This document shows positions 7,251-14,530 of a stretch of 17,647 bases of DNA, one piece after another. Origin of the DNA: Helicobacteraceae bacterium. GTDB taxonomy: Bacteria; Campylobacterota; Campylobacteria; Campylobacterales; Sulfurimonadaceae. The stretch covers positions 1 through 17,647 of the forward strand of contig JAGXIA010000032.1 in assembly GCA_024635885.1 (NCBI GenBank). The letters run 5' to 3'. A program made the position numbers and the translations under genes. A model generated the notes under the pieces. That model was not told the origin of the DNA. It made no database searches and was given only the letters and a program-made list of their open reading frames with translations. Position 1 is the stretch's first letter. Every line of letters starts with the position of its first letter.

Positions 7251-8768
7251 TTATACCTCTTCCTCTTTAATTTGATCTTCATTATGTATTGGTTTCATTG
7301 CTGGGAACAATAAAACATCTCTGATAGAGTGTTCATTTGTTAAAAGCATCACAAGTCTATCTATTCCTATCCCTTGACCGGCTGTTGGAGCCATTCCATA
7401 GCTAAGCGCATCGATGAAATCTTCATCCATCTCATGAGCTTCGTCGTCACCTGCATCTTTTGCGTCACATTGACCTTTAAACCTTTCGTGCTGGTCTATA
7501 GGATCATTTAACTCAGAAAATGCATTTGCAATTTCGCGGCCTGCTATGAAAAGCTCAAATCTTTCTGTAATCGCCGGATTTTCATCACTTCTTCTTGCTA
7601 ATGGAGAGATCTCAACAGGATACTCAGTGATAAAAGTAGGATCTATTAATTTTTCTTCAACAAATTCATCAAAAAGCTCTCCTTGAAGTTGTCCTAAATT
7701 CATTCCTGGCTTTACAGTTAGATTTTTAGATTTTAAATACTCTAAAATTTTCTCTTTATTATTGACTACTTCAGCCGGAACACCACCAATAGTAGTAAGT
7801 GACTCAATGAGTGGAACTTCTGTGAAGTTGTCAAAATTAATTTCTATATCTCCATAAGGAAGTATTACGGGTAAGCTTAAATGATCAAAAAGATATTCAA
7901 AGTACTCTTTTGTGATTTCAATTAAATCTTTATATGTTTTATATGCCCAATAGAATTCGATAGAAGTAAACTCAGGGTTGTGTGTTGCATCCATACCTTC
8001 ATTTCTAAAGTTACGGTTAATTTCAAACACTGCTTCAAATCCGCCAACAATTAATCTTTTTAGGTAAAGCTCAGGTGCAATTCTTAAAAATCTGTCAATA
8101 CCAAGTGCATTATGATGTGTAACGAAGGGCTTAGCGTTGGCTCCACCCGCTATTGGATGCATCATCGGAGTTTCAACTTCTAAGAAACCTTTATCTTCAA
8201 AAAACCTTCTAGTTAAAGATATGACTTTTGAACGAATTTGAAATGTTTTACGGACTTCAGAGTTCATAATAAGGTCAAGATATCTTTTTCTATATCTAAT
8301 CTCTTTATCTGTAACGCCATGGAATTTTTCAGGTAGTGGTGCTATTGCTTTTGTTAGAATTCTGAACTCATTACAATGAAGAGAAAGCTCACCTTGGCCA
8401 GTTACAAAAGGAAAGCCAGAAATTTCTACAATGTCACCAACTTCAATCAGTTTCTTAAATGTATTGTTGTAAAAGCCTTCAGGCAGATTGTCTCTAGCAA
8501 CATAAATTTGCAGTACTCCACTTTCATCTTCTATTTTGATAAAACTGGCTTTACCCATAATTCTAAAAAGTTTTATACGACCACTTACAATGTATTGACG
8601 GTTTTCATCGCGTTTTTCTTCTGTATTTTCTATATCTGAGTTTACATTCAAATATTTTTCAATTGTAGTATTTCTTTTAGAATCATTAGAATAAGGGTTT
8701 ATACCCTCCGCTCTAAGTAGTTCCGCTTTTTCAATTCTTTGCTGAATGAATTTATTTTCAAAAGCCAA
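7251..8768 (-). CDS. lysS: Lysyl-tRNA synthetase, class II
   Basis: LysS attaches lysine to tRNA-Lys. The 505-residue protein has the class IIb layout. An N-terminal OB-fold anticodon-binding domain (VSGRIKLFRIMGKASFIKIED...) precedes a catalytic core. Motif 2 is FEINRNFRNEGMDATHNPEFTSIEFY; motif 3 is GIGIDRLVMLLTNEHSIRDVLLFPAM. The start is TTG, giving MAFENKFIQQRIEKAELLRAEGINPY. It is backed by AAAGGA about six bases upstream and by the typical family N-terminus (IQQRI.KA..LR..G.NPY); no ATG lies nearby. It follows fur by 11 bases and precedes glyA by one base, an arrangement shared with Campylobacter. No unusual residues noted. Confidence 0.97.
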   Translation of the reverse strand: MAFENKFIQQRIEKAELLRAEGINPYSNDSKRNTTIEKYLNVNSDIENTEEKRDENRQYIVSGRIKLFRIMGKASFIKIEDESGVLQIYVARDNLPEGFYNNTFKKLIEVGDIVEISGFPFVTGQGELSLHCNEFRILTKAIAPLPEKFHGVTDKEIRYRKRYLDLIMNSEVRKTFQIRSKVISLTRRFFEDKGFLEVETPMMHPIAGGANAKPFVTHHNALGIDRFLRIAPELYLKRLIVGGFEAVFEINRNFRNEGMDATHNPEFTSIEFYWAYKTYKDLIEITKEYFEYLFDHLSLPVILPYGDIEINFDNFTEVPLIESLTTIGGVPAEVVNNKEKILEYLKSKNLTVKPGMNLGQLQGELFDEFVEEKLIDPTFITEYPVEISPLARRSDENPAITERFELFIAGREIANAFSELNDPIDQHERFKGQCDAKDAGDDEAHEMDEDFIDALSYGMAPTAGQGIGIDRLVMLLTNEHSIRDVLLFPAMKPIHNEDQIKEEEV

Positions 8769-8779
8769 TATTTTTCCTT

Positions 8780-9262
8780 TTATTTAGTTGTTTTTTGACA
8801 CTTTGCACAAATGCCGTAAATCTGCATAGAATGATCAGACATCTCAAAACCAAGTGCCTCAGCAATACTATGCTGTCTCTCTTCAATTTCTTCATCGACA
8901 AACTCTGTTATATTGCCGCATTCTGTACAAATCATATGGTCATGATGCTCTTTGGCCCCAAGTTCATACTTTTTTCCCTGCGCTCCAAAAGAGAGAGACG
9001 TTACCATATTTGATTCTTCTAAAAGTGCTAGGGTTCTGTATATTGTAGCAATCCCGGTTTTAAGCTCAGGAAACTTCTCTTGTATTAAACGGTGAAGTGA
9101 TTCTGGAGTAAGATGCTCATCTGAATTATAGAGAGTCTCCAAAATAACTTCTCTTTGAATAGTAAACTTGAGATTATTCTTCTTTAGTAAGTTTTTAAAA
9201 TCATTGAGAAGTTGCTCATATTCAATTGTTCTGTCATTAAAATTTGTTGTTACATTTGTCAT
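8780..9262 (-). CDS. fur: Ferric uptake regulator Fur
   Basis: Fur is a dimeric metal-dependent repressor that controls iron acquisition and often oxidative-stress genes. The 160 residues have a winged helix (HLTPESLHRLIQE... to TGIATIYRTLALLEE, about 50-83) and a dimerisation domain. Metal ligands are visible: KEHHDHMICTECG (H106, H107, H109; C112 and C115) and a second pair CAKC (C152, C155). H50 and E100 fit the regulatory site. Fur is preferred over PerR or Zur because of its order with lysS and glyA, as in C. jejuni Cj0400. The ATG lies one base after the cvpA stop and only a weak AGAGA precedes it by 12-13 bases, so translation is probably coupled to cvpA. No separate promoter is evident, so fur likely depends on the operon promoter upstream. 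Confidence 0.93.
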   Translation of the reverse strand: MTNVTTNFNDRTIEYEQLLNDFKNLLKKNNLKFTIQREVILETLYNSDEHLTPESLHRLIQEKFPELKTGIATIYRTLALLEESNMVTSLSFGAQGKKYELGAKEHHDHMICTECGNITEFVDEEIEERQHSIAEALGFEMSDHSMQIYGICAKCQKTTK

Positions 9263-9263
9263 A

Positions 9264-9896
9264 TTAATGATTTGTCTCTACTTGTTCATTTATTTTCTGT
9301 TTTGCTTCGTTTACAATTTTAAGTGATGAATTATCTATGGTGTCATTTATTTTTTTTTGCATTTCTTGTGCATTTGCATCCATACTGGCATTAACATCAT
9401 TGCTCACACCTACTGGGTCTAATTTCATAATAAAGCCGCCTGTAGCAACTAAAATAGGAAATAATATACTTGTATTCATAGAATCATCTATACTTGATTT
9501 TACAGCTTTTATATTATAAGCAGCATGAGCAATTACAGCGGCAATAAGAAAGAACTTACTTGCACCGAAAACAAAGCCTAAAATTTTATCTATAGGTCCC
9601 AGTCCGCTTAATAAACTTAACTTCTTAAAAATGAGTCCTACAAGAATCATTAAAAGCCAAAAAATGGCTAAAGTAAATAAAAAACCGGTAAAACTAATAG
9701 CGGCATTGTTCTCAAAATTGAAAATAAGATCACTTAGATATTGACCGACCGTATCACCCACACGAGATGCGAGAAAAATACCGCCTACTATTCCTATTAA
9801 TCCAAATACTTCTTTGAATAAACCGTTTATTATCCCTTTTAAACCTAAAAGAAGGATAATAATTGAAGCTACGATATCAAAATAATTAAATTCCAT
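9264..9896 (-). CDS. cvpA: CvpA family integral membrane protein
   Basis: A 210-residue inner-membrane protein of the CvpA family, named for a role in colicin V production in E. coli but widespread in bacteria without colicins; its true function is still unclear. Four hydrophobic segments are visible at about residues 5-22, 28-47, 65-90 and 105-125. The family hallmark GLGPIDKILGFVFGASK (about 97-113) precedes the last helix. The region after about residue 140 is hydrophilic and Asn/Gln/Lys-rich, likely a soluble tail. The ATG overlaps the end of the upstream GGDEF gene by 11 bases, so translation of the two is probably coupled. H. pylori and Campylobacter keep cvpA in the same position beside fur and/or lysS. 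Confidence 0.88.
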   Translation of the reverse strand: MEFNYFDIVASIIILLLGLKGIINGLFKEVFGLIGIVGGIFLASRVGDTVGQYLSDLIFNFENNAAISFTGFLFTLAIFWLLMILVGLIFKKLSLLSGLGPIDKILGFVFGASKFFLIAAVIAHAAYNIKAVKSSIDDSMNTSILFPILVATGGFIMKLDPVGVSNDVNASMDANAQEMQKKINDTIDNSSLKIVNEAKQKINEQVETNH

Positions 9897-10821
9897 TGTT
9901 TAGTTCCATGTGCATTTGATTTTTACCATTCTTCTTTGCCTTATATAAAGCTTTGTCTGCTCTTGATATTAGTGCGTCTGGAGAGTCGTTTGGCAAGTAT
10001 TTTGTGGCACCTATACTTAGCGTAACATTCAAACTTTCACCATTGTATATAAGTTTGTTTGAGCTGACAAGTTTCAAAATTCTGTCTGCAATTTTCTTAC
10101 AATGGAGTGCATCTATACGGTTTAAGATAATTATAAACTCTTCCCCACCGTATCTAAACACTTTATCTCCATCTCGTAGTGTTTTTCTAAGAATATTTGA
10201 AATAAATATTAAAATTTTATCACCCGCTATGTGACCGTGTTTGTCATTAATACTTTTAAAATCATCCAAATCTAAGACGAGGAGATGTAGTTCATAAGGA
10301 ATATCTTTTTTAGAACAAATATCCTTTAAATATGCCGTTAGCGCACGTCTGTTGAAAACTTGAGTTAATGAATCTATGTTGGATGTTTTTTCTAATTCTG
10401 CTACTTGTTGCGTGAGAGATGAAATAATTAAATTTGCTCTTGTCACTTCATCCGTCATATGCGTTTGTATTTCATTGAATTTTTCAGTGATTGAAGGTAG
10501 ATCTATCTGTGCGTCTTGAGATGCAACTTTCGTCTTTTGTATTGTTTCTTCATGCATATGAGACAATTCTTTAAATCTTTCATTTGTTTCTTTATAGGAT
10601 GATAAACCATCTTTAGCAATTTGCTTATATGCATTTGTTAAGATGCCTTTTGCATTACTTGTTGAATTTAAATCAGTTTCATCGATGTTAGAAATAATAT
10701 TTGCAGCTTCTTGTAAATAGTTTAATACTTGTTCTTTTGTGGTATTTTCCTGTGCATCAATTCGCATAAGTAAATTCTCATACATTTCAGCAACAAGAGA
10801 TTTAAGATCATCATTTTTCAT
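9886..10821 (-). CDS. GGDEF-domain diguanylate cyclase
   Basis: Probable enzyme that makes cyclic di-GMP from two GTP. The 311-residue protein has no membrane helix. The first 145 residues look helical, with coiled-coil-like stretches (about 75-145), and resemble no sensor domain that I recognise. The GGDEF domain runs from about 148 to 300: DSLTQVFNRRAL (150-161), LVLDLDDFKSIND (181-193, metal and guanine contacts), HGHIAGDKIL, signature GGEEF at 225-229 and ADKALYKAKKNGKN near the end. RDGD at 216-219, five residues before the signature, is a canonical RxxD inhibitory site, so product inhibition is likely. All catalytic residues seem intact. It is the first gene of the long minus operon and overlaps cvpA by 11 bases. 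AGGA precedes the ATG by about nine bases. Confidence 0.92.
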   Translation of the reverse strand: MKNDDLKSLVAEMYENLLMRIDAQENTTKEQVLNYLQEAANIISNIDETDLNSTSNAKGILTNAYKQIAKDGLSSYKETNERFKELSHMHEETIQKTKVASQDAQIDLPSITEKFNEIQTHMTDEVTRANLIISSLTQQVAELEKTSNIDSLTQVFNRRALTAYLKDICSKKDIPYELHLLVLDLDDFKSINDKHGHIAGDKILIFISNILRKTLRDGDKVFRYGGEEFIIILNRIDALHCKKIADRILKLVSSNKLIYNGESLNVTLSIGATKYLPNDSPDALISRADKALYKAKKNGKNQMHMELNNGI

Positions 10822-10849
10822 AAAGTAATTTCCTAAAATATATTTCGTA

Positions 10850-10855
10850 ATTATA
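10850..10855 (-). promoter_or_regulatory. Candidate -10 box for the GGDEF-to-aroE operon
   Basis: On the minus strand this reads TATAAT, preceded directly by TG (gacTGTATAATtacg). It lies about 28 bases before the GGDEF start codon, leaving a leader of roughly 20 bases that contains AGGA. No firm -35 is seen, as is usual in Campylobacterota. If real, it would drive the operon through fur, lysS and glyA to aroE, though internal promoters cannot be ruled out. Confidence 0.5.
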
Positions 10856-10936
10856 CAGTCATTAGCATAAACAAAGCTTTTGCAACACTAAGTATTTTAA
10901 CGAAGCTATGTTTATTTTATATAAATTGAAGTGCAA

Positions 10937-10951
10937 CTGGTAAATTACCAG
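10937..10951. promoter_or_regulatory. Perfect palindrome upstream of the DAHP synthase gene
   Basis: CTGGTAAATTACCAG has two perfect 7-base arms around a single A and is followed at once on the plus strand by ag and seven T. As DNA it could be a repressor or activator operator. As RNA it could act as a weak leader terminator if transcription starts near a TATAAA at 10920-10925. If the better placed -10 at 10974-10979 is used, the palindrome sits at about -35 to -50. The T run follows it on the plus strand only, so any terminator role would concern the DAHP synthase gene and not the divergent operon. Confidence 0.45.
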
Positions 10952-10973
10952 AGTTTTTTTAGGTATTTTAAGG

Positions 10974-10979
10974 TAAAAT
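10974..10979 (+). promoter_or_regulatory. Candidate -10 box for the DAHP synthase gene
   Basis: GGTAAAAT matches the Campylobacterota extended -10 pattern and is preceded by spaced T-rich tracts (seven T, then TATTTT) in place of a -35, as is known for Helicobacter and Campylobacter sigma-70 promoters. A start near 10986 would leave a leader of about 24 bases ending in AAGG before the ATG. Confidence 0.45.
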
Positions 10980-11009
10980 CACAAAAAAATATATAAATAA
11001 GGTTCTATA

Positions 11010-12356
11010 ATGAGTATTTGGACTCCATCAAGCTGGCGAGAAAAACCAATATTGCAACAACCAACATATACCAATCAAGATGAATTAAATAAAGTTCTCT
11101 CTGAATTAAAAAATTATCCTCCACTTGTTTTTGCAGGTGAGGCACGTTCACTTAAAAGTCAACTTGCAAATGTCTCTGAAGGTAAAGCATTCTTACTCCA
11201 AGGTGGAGATTGTGCTGAGAGTTTTAGTGAGTTTGATGGAACGAACATTCGTGACACATTTAAAGCAATACTGCAAATGGCAGTGGTTCTTACATATGCG
11301 GGAGGACTGCCAGTTGTTAAGGTTGGTCGTCTTGGTGGACAGTTTGCTAAACCTCGTTCTGGCAATACAGAGACAAAAAATGATGTTACTTTGGACTCAT
11401 ACCGTGGTGATATTATTAATGGTGTAGATTTTACGGCTGAATCTCGTACTCCAGATCCACAAAGAATGATAAGAGCGTACAACCAATCAGCTGCAACATT
11501 AAACTTGCTTCGTGCTTTTGCAACAGGTGGTTTGGCAGATTTACATCAAGTTCATAAATGGAATTTAGATTTTGCCCACAAGAGTGAGATTAGTCAAAAA
11601 TTTGAAGACTTAGCAGAAGAGATTAGCAAGTCTTTAAAATTTATGGAAGCATGTGGAATTACATCTAAAACATATAGAACTTTAAGAGAAACAGATTTTT
11701 ACACATCTCACGAAGCGCTCTTACTTCCATATGAAGAAGCATTTACAAGAAAAGATTCTCTTACCGGTGATTGGTATGATACTTCTGCTCATATGTTATG
11801 GATTGGTGATAGAACTCGTCAACTTGATGGTGCTCATGTTGAATTTTTAAAAGGGGTACATAACCCAATTGGTCTCAAAGCAGGCCCAACTATGAGCCCT
11901 GAGGATTTAGTAAACTTAGCTACCACTCTTAACCCTACCAACGAAGCAGGTCGTTTGAATATTATTGTAAGAATGGGTGCAGGTAAAGTTGGAGAAGGAC
12001 TTCCTGCTCTTATAAAAGCAGTGGAGAAGGAAGGTCTAAACGTAGTTTGGAGTTGTGACCCAATGCACGGTAATACTATTACATCTAACGGATATAAAAC
12101 TCGTCCGGTTGATGCAATTCTTACTGAAATGAAAGAGTTCTTTCAAGTTCATAAAGCTGAGGGAACTTTTGCCGGTGGTGTTCATTTAGAGATGACTGGT
12201 AAAAATGTAACTGAGTGTATTGGTGGTTCGTTTACTGTAACAGAAGGAGATTTGTCTTCTCGTTACCATACTCACTGTGATCCTAGATTAAATGCTGACC
12301 AATCTTTAGAATTGGCATTTTTAATCGCTGATAGTTTAAAAGACGCTCAAAAGTAA
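11010..12356 (+). CDS. 3-deoxy-7-phosphoheptulonate (DAHP) synthase, class II
   Basis: Condenses phosphoenolpyruvate with erythrose 4-phosphate to DAHP, the entry step of the shikimate pathway. The 448 residues belong to the class II (plant-type) enzymes, unrelated in detailed sequence to E. coli AroFGH. Motifs in order are MSIWTPSSWREKP, LLQGGDCAESF (metal ligand C68), GRLGGQFAKPRSG, GLKAGPTMSPEDL, VWSCDPMHGNT, GVHLEMTGKNVTECIGG and YHTHCDPRLNADQSLELAFL. The metal ligands Cys, His, Glu and Asp are all in place. AAGG stands seven bases before the ATG. It is transcribed alone, divergent from the operon that ends in trpE and aroE. Family members are called aroF, aroG or aroH in different genomes, so I give no symbol. 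I see no appended chorismate mutase or ACT domain. Confidence 0.96.
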   Translation: MSIWTPSSWREKPILQQPTYTNQDELNKVLSELKNYPPLVFAGEARSLKSQLANVSEGKAFLLQGGDCAESFSEFDGTNIRDTFKAILQMAVVLTYAGGLPVVKVGRLGGQFAKPRSGNTETKNDVTLDSYRGDIINGVDFTAESRTPDPQRMIRAYNQSAATLNLLRAFATGGLADLHQVHKWNLDFAHKSEISQKFEDLAEEISKSLKFMEACGITSKTYRTLRETDFYTSHEALLLPYEEAFTRKDSLTGDWYDTSAHMLWIGDRTRQLDGAHVEFLKGVHNPIGLKAGPTMSPEDLVNLATTLNPTNEAGRLNIIVRMGAGKVGEGLPALIKAVEKEGLNVVWSCDPMHGNTITSNGYKTRPVDAILTEMKEFFQVHKAEGTFAGGVHLEMTGKNVTECIGGSFTVTEGDLSSRYHTHCDPRLNADQSLELAFLIADSLKDAQK

Positions 12357-12368
12357 AACTTCACTTTG

Positions 12369-12395
12369 CACATGTCCAGATAACTCTGGCATGTG
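12369..12395 (+). terminator. Hairpin after the DAHP synthase gene
   Basis: CACATG-t-CCAGA, loop TAAC, TCTGG-CATGTG forms an 11-pair stem with one bulged base, 12 bases after the stop codon. The following gaattaatcta is not a strong U tract, so it is an imperfect intrinsic terminator or a 3' end stabiliser. Because uup ends just beyond in the opposite direction, it could serve both strands. Confidence 0.5.
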
Positions 12396-12405
12396 GAATT
12401 AATCT

Positions 12406-12466
12406 ACAAACTGTTAAGTTCCGTCGTCACTACGCAGTCATTCTTCTAGGCTTATAAACTGTTAAG
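12406..12466 (-). repeat. In-frame direct repeat of the uup 3' end
   Basis: On the minus strand CTTAACAGTTT occurs at 12466-12456, where it encodes the last residues of Uup (Leu-Asn-Ser-Leu, then TAA). It occurs again at 12418-12408, where it would read Leu-Asn-Ser-Leu, then TAG. The copies are exactly 48 bases (16 codons) apart in the same frame. The 37 bases between them are richer in G and C than the surroundings. This could be a remnant of a small duplication or insertion, or chance. Confidence 0.45.
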
Positions 12467-14395
12467 CAGTTCTTCTTTTTCCTGAATCTCTAAAAGTTCT
12501 TCAACTTTTTGCTCGTAAATCTCTTCTAAGTCCTGTAACTCTTTTGCCAATGCTGTTACGCCGATATCTTCATAACATTTTGGATCAGCAAGACACTTGT
12601 TTTTTTCCTCTATTTGAGTTTCCAGTTCTTCAATTTCCAGAGGCAGTTTTTCTAATGCAATTTTCTCTTTAAAAGTAATTTTTAAAGTTTTTTGCTTTTC
12701 CACTACAATGCTTTTTGGTTTTTGAACACTTGCACTCGCTTGCATTTCATCAAGTTCTTTTAACTCTTTTTCAAGCTCTAAGTATTCAGAATATTCTTGA
12801 TAAGACTCTTCTATATGTTTGTCTTGTTTAAATATAAAAAGCTTTTTGGCAATCTTGTCAACAAAATATCTGTCATGGCTGACAATTATAACTGCACCGG
12901 GAAAATTTGTAAGTTGCTCTTCTAAAATGTTGATAGTTGGAATGTCCAAATCATTTGTCGGCTCATCTAAAATAAGAATATCCACATTTTTTGTAAAGAG
13001 CAGGGCAAGTGCAATACGATTTTTCTCCCCACCACTGAGAACACCTATTTTTTTCTCCAAAAACTCTCTAGGAAATAAAAAGTTTTTAAGGTAACCATAG
13101 ACATGCATGTCTTTACCGCGAACACTTACTCTATCACCGCCTTGAGGGCAAAAAGTCTCCATAAGGTTAAGATTGTCATTGAGCATTTCCCTATGCTGAT
13201 CGAAGTAACCTATCTTAAAATCACCTTGTTTTATTTTTCCGCTTGTTGGTTCAAGTCGTCCGAGTAAGGCTCTTAAAAGTGTTGACTTTCCGCTACCGTT
13301 TGGTCCAACTATGGCTATTACATCTTTTTGAAGTATGCGTGTTGTGAAATTTTTAAGTAGTACTTTATTTCCAAGCGTAAGGCTTAAGTCTTCCACTTCA
13401 AAAAGCATTTTTTGCTTGTTTATACTTTTGTCACGGTTAAAGTGTTTTGCTTCACGCTGAAGCTCTACAGACATTTGTTTTATCTTTGCAGGATTGTTTT
13501 TAGAATCTTCACGAATACTCATAAGTCGCTCTTTACGACCTTCATTGCGCTTGAGTCTTGCTCTTACACCTCTTGCATACCACTCGTTTTCACGTTTTAA
13601 GACCCCTAGCAGATTGTCATGCTGTTTTTGCAGAGTTCTAATCCATTCAGCTTTTTGAGTCAGATAGTCACTATAGCCACCGCTGTATTCTCTCAATGCA
13701 CAATCTTCAACTTCTATGGACTTTGTAGCAATTCTATCTATAAAATATCTATCGTGAGAAATAAAAACAAGAGTAAATTTCTCTTTTAAAATAAGTTCTT
13801 CGAGAAACTCAACCATATAAACATCCAGATGATTTGTAGGCTCATCCAAAAGTAAAATATCTGGTTTTTGCAGTAGTAAAGAGGCAAGAGCAACACGACG
13901 TTGCTCTCCACCGCTCAGTAAATCTATAGGCTTGTCTTCATACTGTTTTAAATCAAAATGCTGAATTATTCTCTCTATTTTATCATCTAAATTCCAAGCA
14001 TTGTGATGTTCTAGATAACGAGACAGTTTTTCATGTTCATCAAGAAGCTGCTTGTTCTCAAAGTTATCTGCCAAAAGTAATGAAAGTTCGTTATACCTCT
14101 CTTTTGCAGCAGTTAATTCATCAAGTCCTGCTTCAACAGCCTGGCGAACTGTATGACCATCTTTAAAGTTTGGTCTTTGGTCAAGCATTCTTATTTCTAA
14201 ATCGTTTTTAGTAATTCTCTCTCCTGCGTCATGCTCGAGAGTTCCGTTAACAATTTTCATAAGTGTAGATTTCCCGCTACCATTTTTACCGATAATAACA
14301 ATACGCTCACCTTCATCTACATGAAAGTTAATTTCTGAGAGTATTTTTTGTGCTGAATAATGCTTTGAGATGTTGTGTAGGTCTATTAGTGCCAT
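12452..14395 (-). CDS. uup: ABC-F family ATPase Uup
   Basis: A soluble tandem ATPase of the ABC-F group, which acts on ribosomes; Uup is also linked to transposon excision and resolution of branched DNA in E. coli. The 647 residues show NBD1 with Walker A GKNGSGKST (36-44), signature LSGGEQRRVALA and Walker B DILLLDEPTNHLD. The Y-loop linker includes ENEWYARGVRARLKRNEGRKERL. NBD2 has GPNGSGKST, LSGGEKNRIALA and DILILDEPTNDLD. A C-terminal charged coiled coil (about the last 75 residues) is what marks Uup rather than EttA or YheS. I start at the ATG at 14395 (MALIDLHNISKHYS), the family N-terminus; GGAG lies 12 bases upstream, somewhat far. An ATG six codons earlier (14413) has no ribosome site. 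It is transcribed alone, converging on the DAHP synthase gene. Confidence 0.92.
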   Translation of the reverse strand: MALIDLHNISKHYSAQKILSEINFHVDEGERIVIIGKNGSGKSTLMKIVNGTLEHDAGERITKNDLEIRMLDQRPNFKDGHTVRQAVEAGLDELTAAKERYNELSLLLADNFENKQLLDEHEKLSRYLEHHNAWNLDDKIERIIQHFDLKQYEDKPIDLLSGGEQRRVALASLLLQKPDILLLDEPTNHLDVYMVEFLEELILKEKFTLVFISHDRYFIDRIATKSIEVEDCALREYSGGYSDYLTQKAEWIRTLQKQHDNLLGVLKRENEWYARGVRARLKRNEGRKERLMSIREDSKNNPAKIKQMSVELQREAKHFNRDKSINKQKMLFEVEDLSLTLGNKVLLKNFTTRILQKDVIAIVGPNGSGKSTLLRALLGRLEPTSGKIKQGDFKIGYFDQHREMLNDNLNLMETFCPQGGDRVSVRGKDMHVYGYLKNFLFPREFLEKKIGVLSGGEKNRIALALLFTKNVDILILDEPTNDLDIPTINILEEQLTNFPGAVIIVSHDRYFVDKIAKKLFIFKQDKHIEESYQEYSEYLELEKELKELDEMQASASVQKPKSIVVEKQKTLKITFKEKIALEKLPLEIEELETQIEEKNKCLADPKCYEDIGVTALAKELQDLEEIYEQKVEELLEIQEKEELLNSL

Positions 14396-14495
14396 ATAAC
14401 TTTTAAGCTCCATAATGTGCGAATATATCTAGTGCAATAATATCTTGTGTATGGTTAACATGTCCTTATTAAAACTAAAGTCAGGCTATCTTGGC

Positions 14496-14501
14496 TAAAA
14501 T
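14496..14501 (+). promoter_or_regulatory. Candidate -10 box for the YqiA-like gene
   Basis: TAAAAT in ggcTAAAATgatt lies 29 bases before the ATG at 14531. A start near 14508 would give a leader of about 23 bases with an AG-rich ribosome site (aagagaagaag). No -35 is recognisable. The gap between the divergent uup and yqiA-like starts (14396-14530) otherwise holds only AT-rich sequence with possible minus-strand -10 boxes. Confidence 0.35.
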
Positions 14502-14530
14502 GATTCAATAATTAAAAGAGAAGAAGAATA

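Noticed and set aside
7250..7282. Extended glyA N-terminus (MKIKLKRKRYK)
   Set aside because: It overlaps the lysS 3' end and precedes the well-placed ATG with its own ribosome site and the family's usual N-terminus.
10822..10910. Fur box upstream of the operon containing fur
   Set aside because: No convincing inverted repeat of the Fur type is present around the candidate -10; only general AT-richness.
11125..11482. Open frames of about 100 codons on both strands inside the DAHP synthase gene
   Set aside because: Both lie within a clearly conserved coding region in other frames and have no family features.
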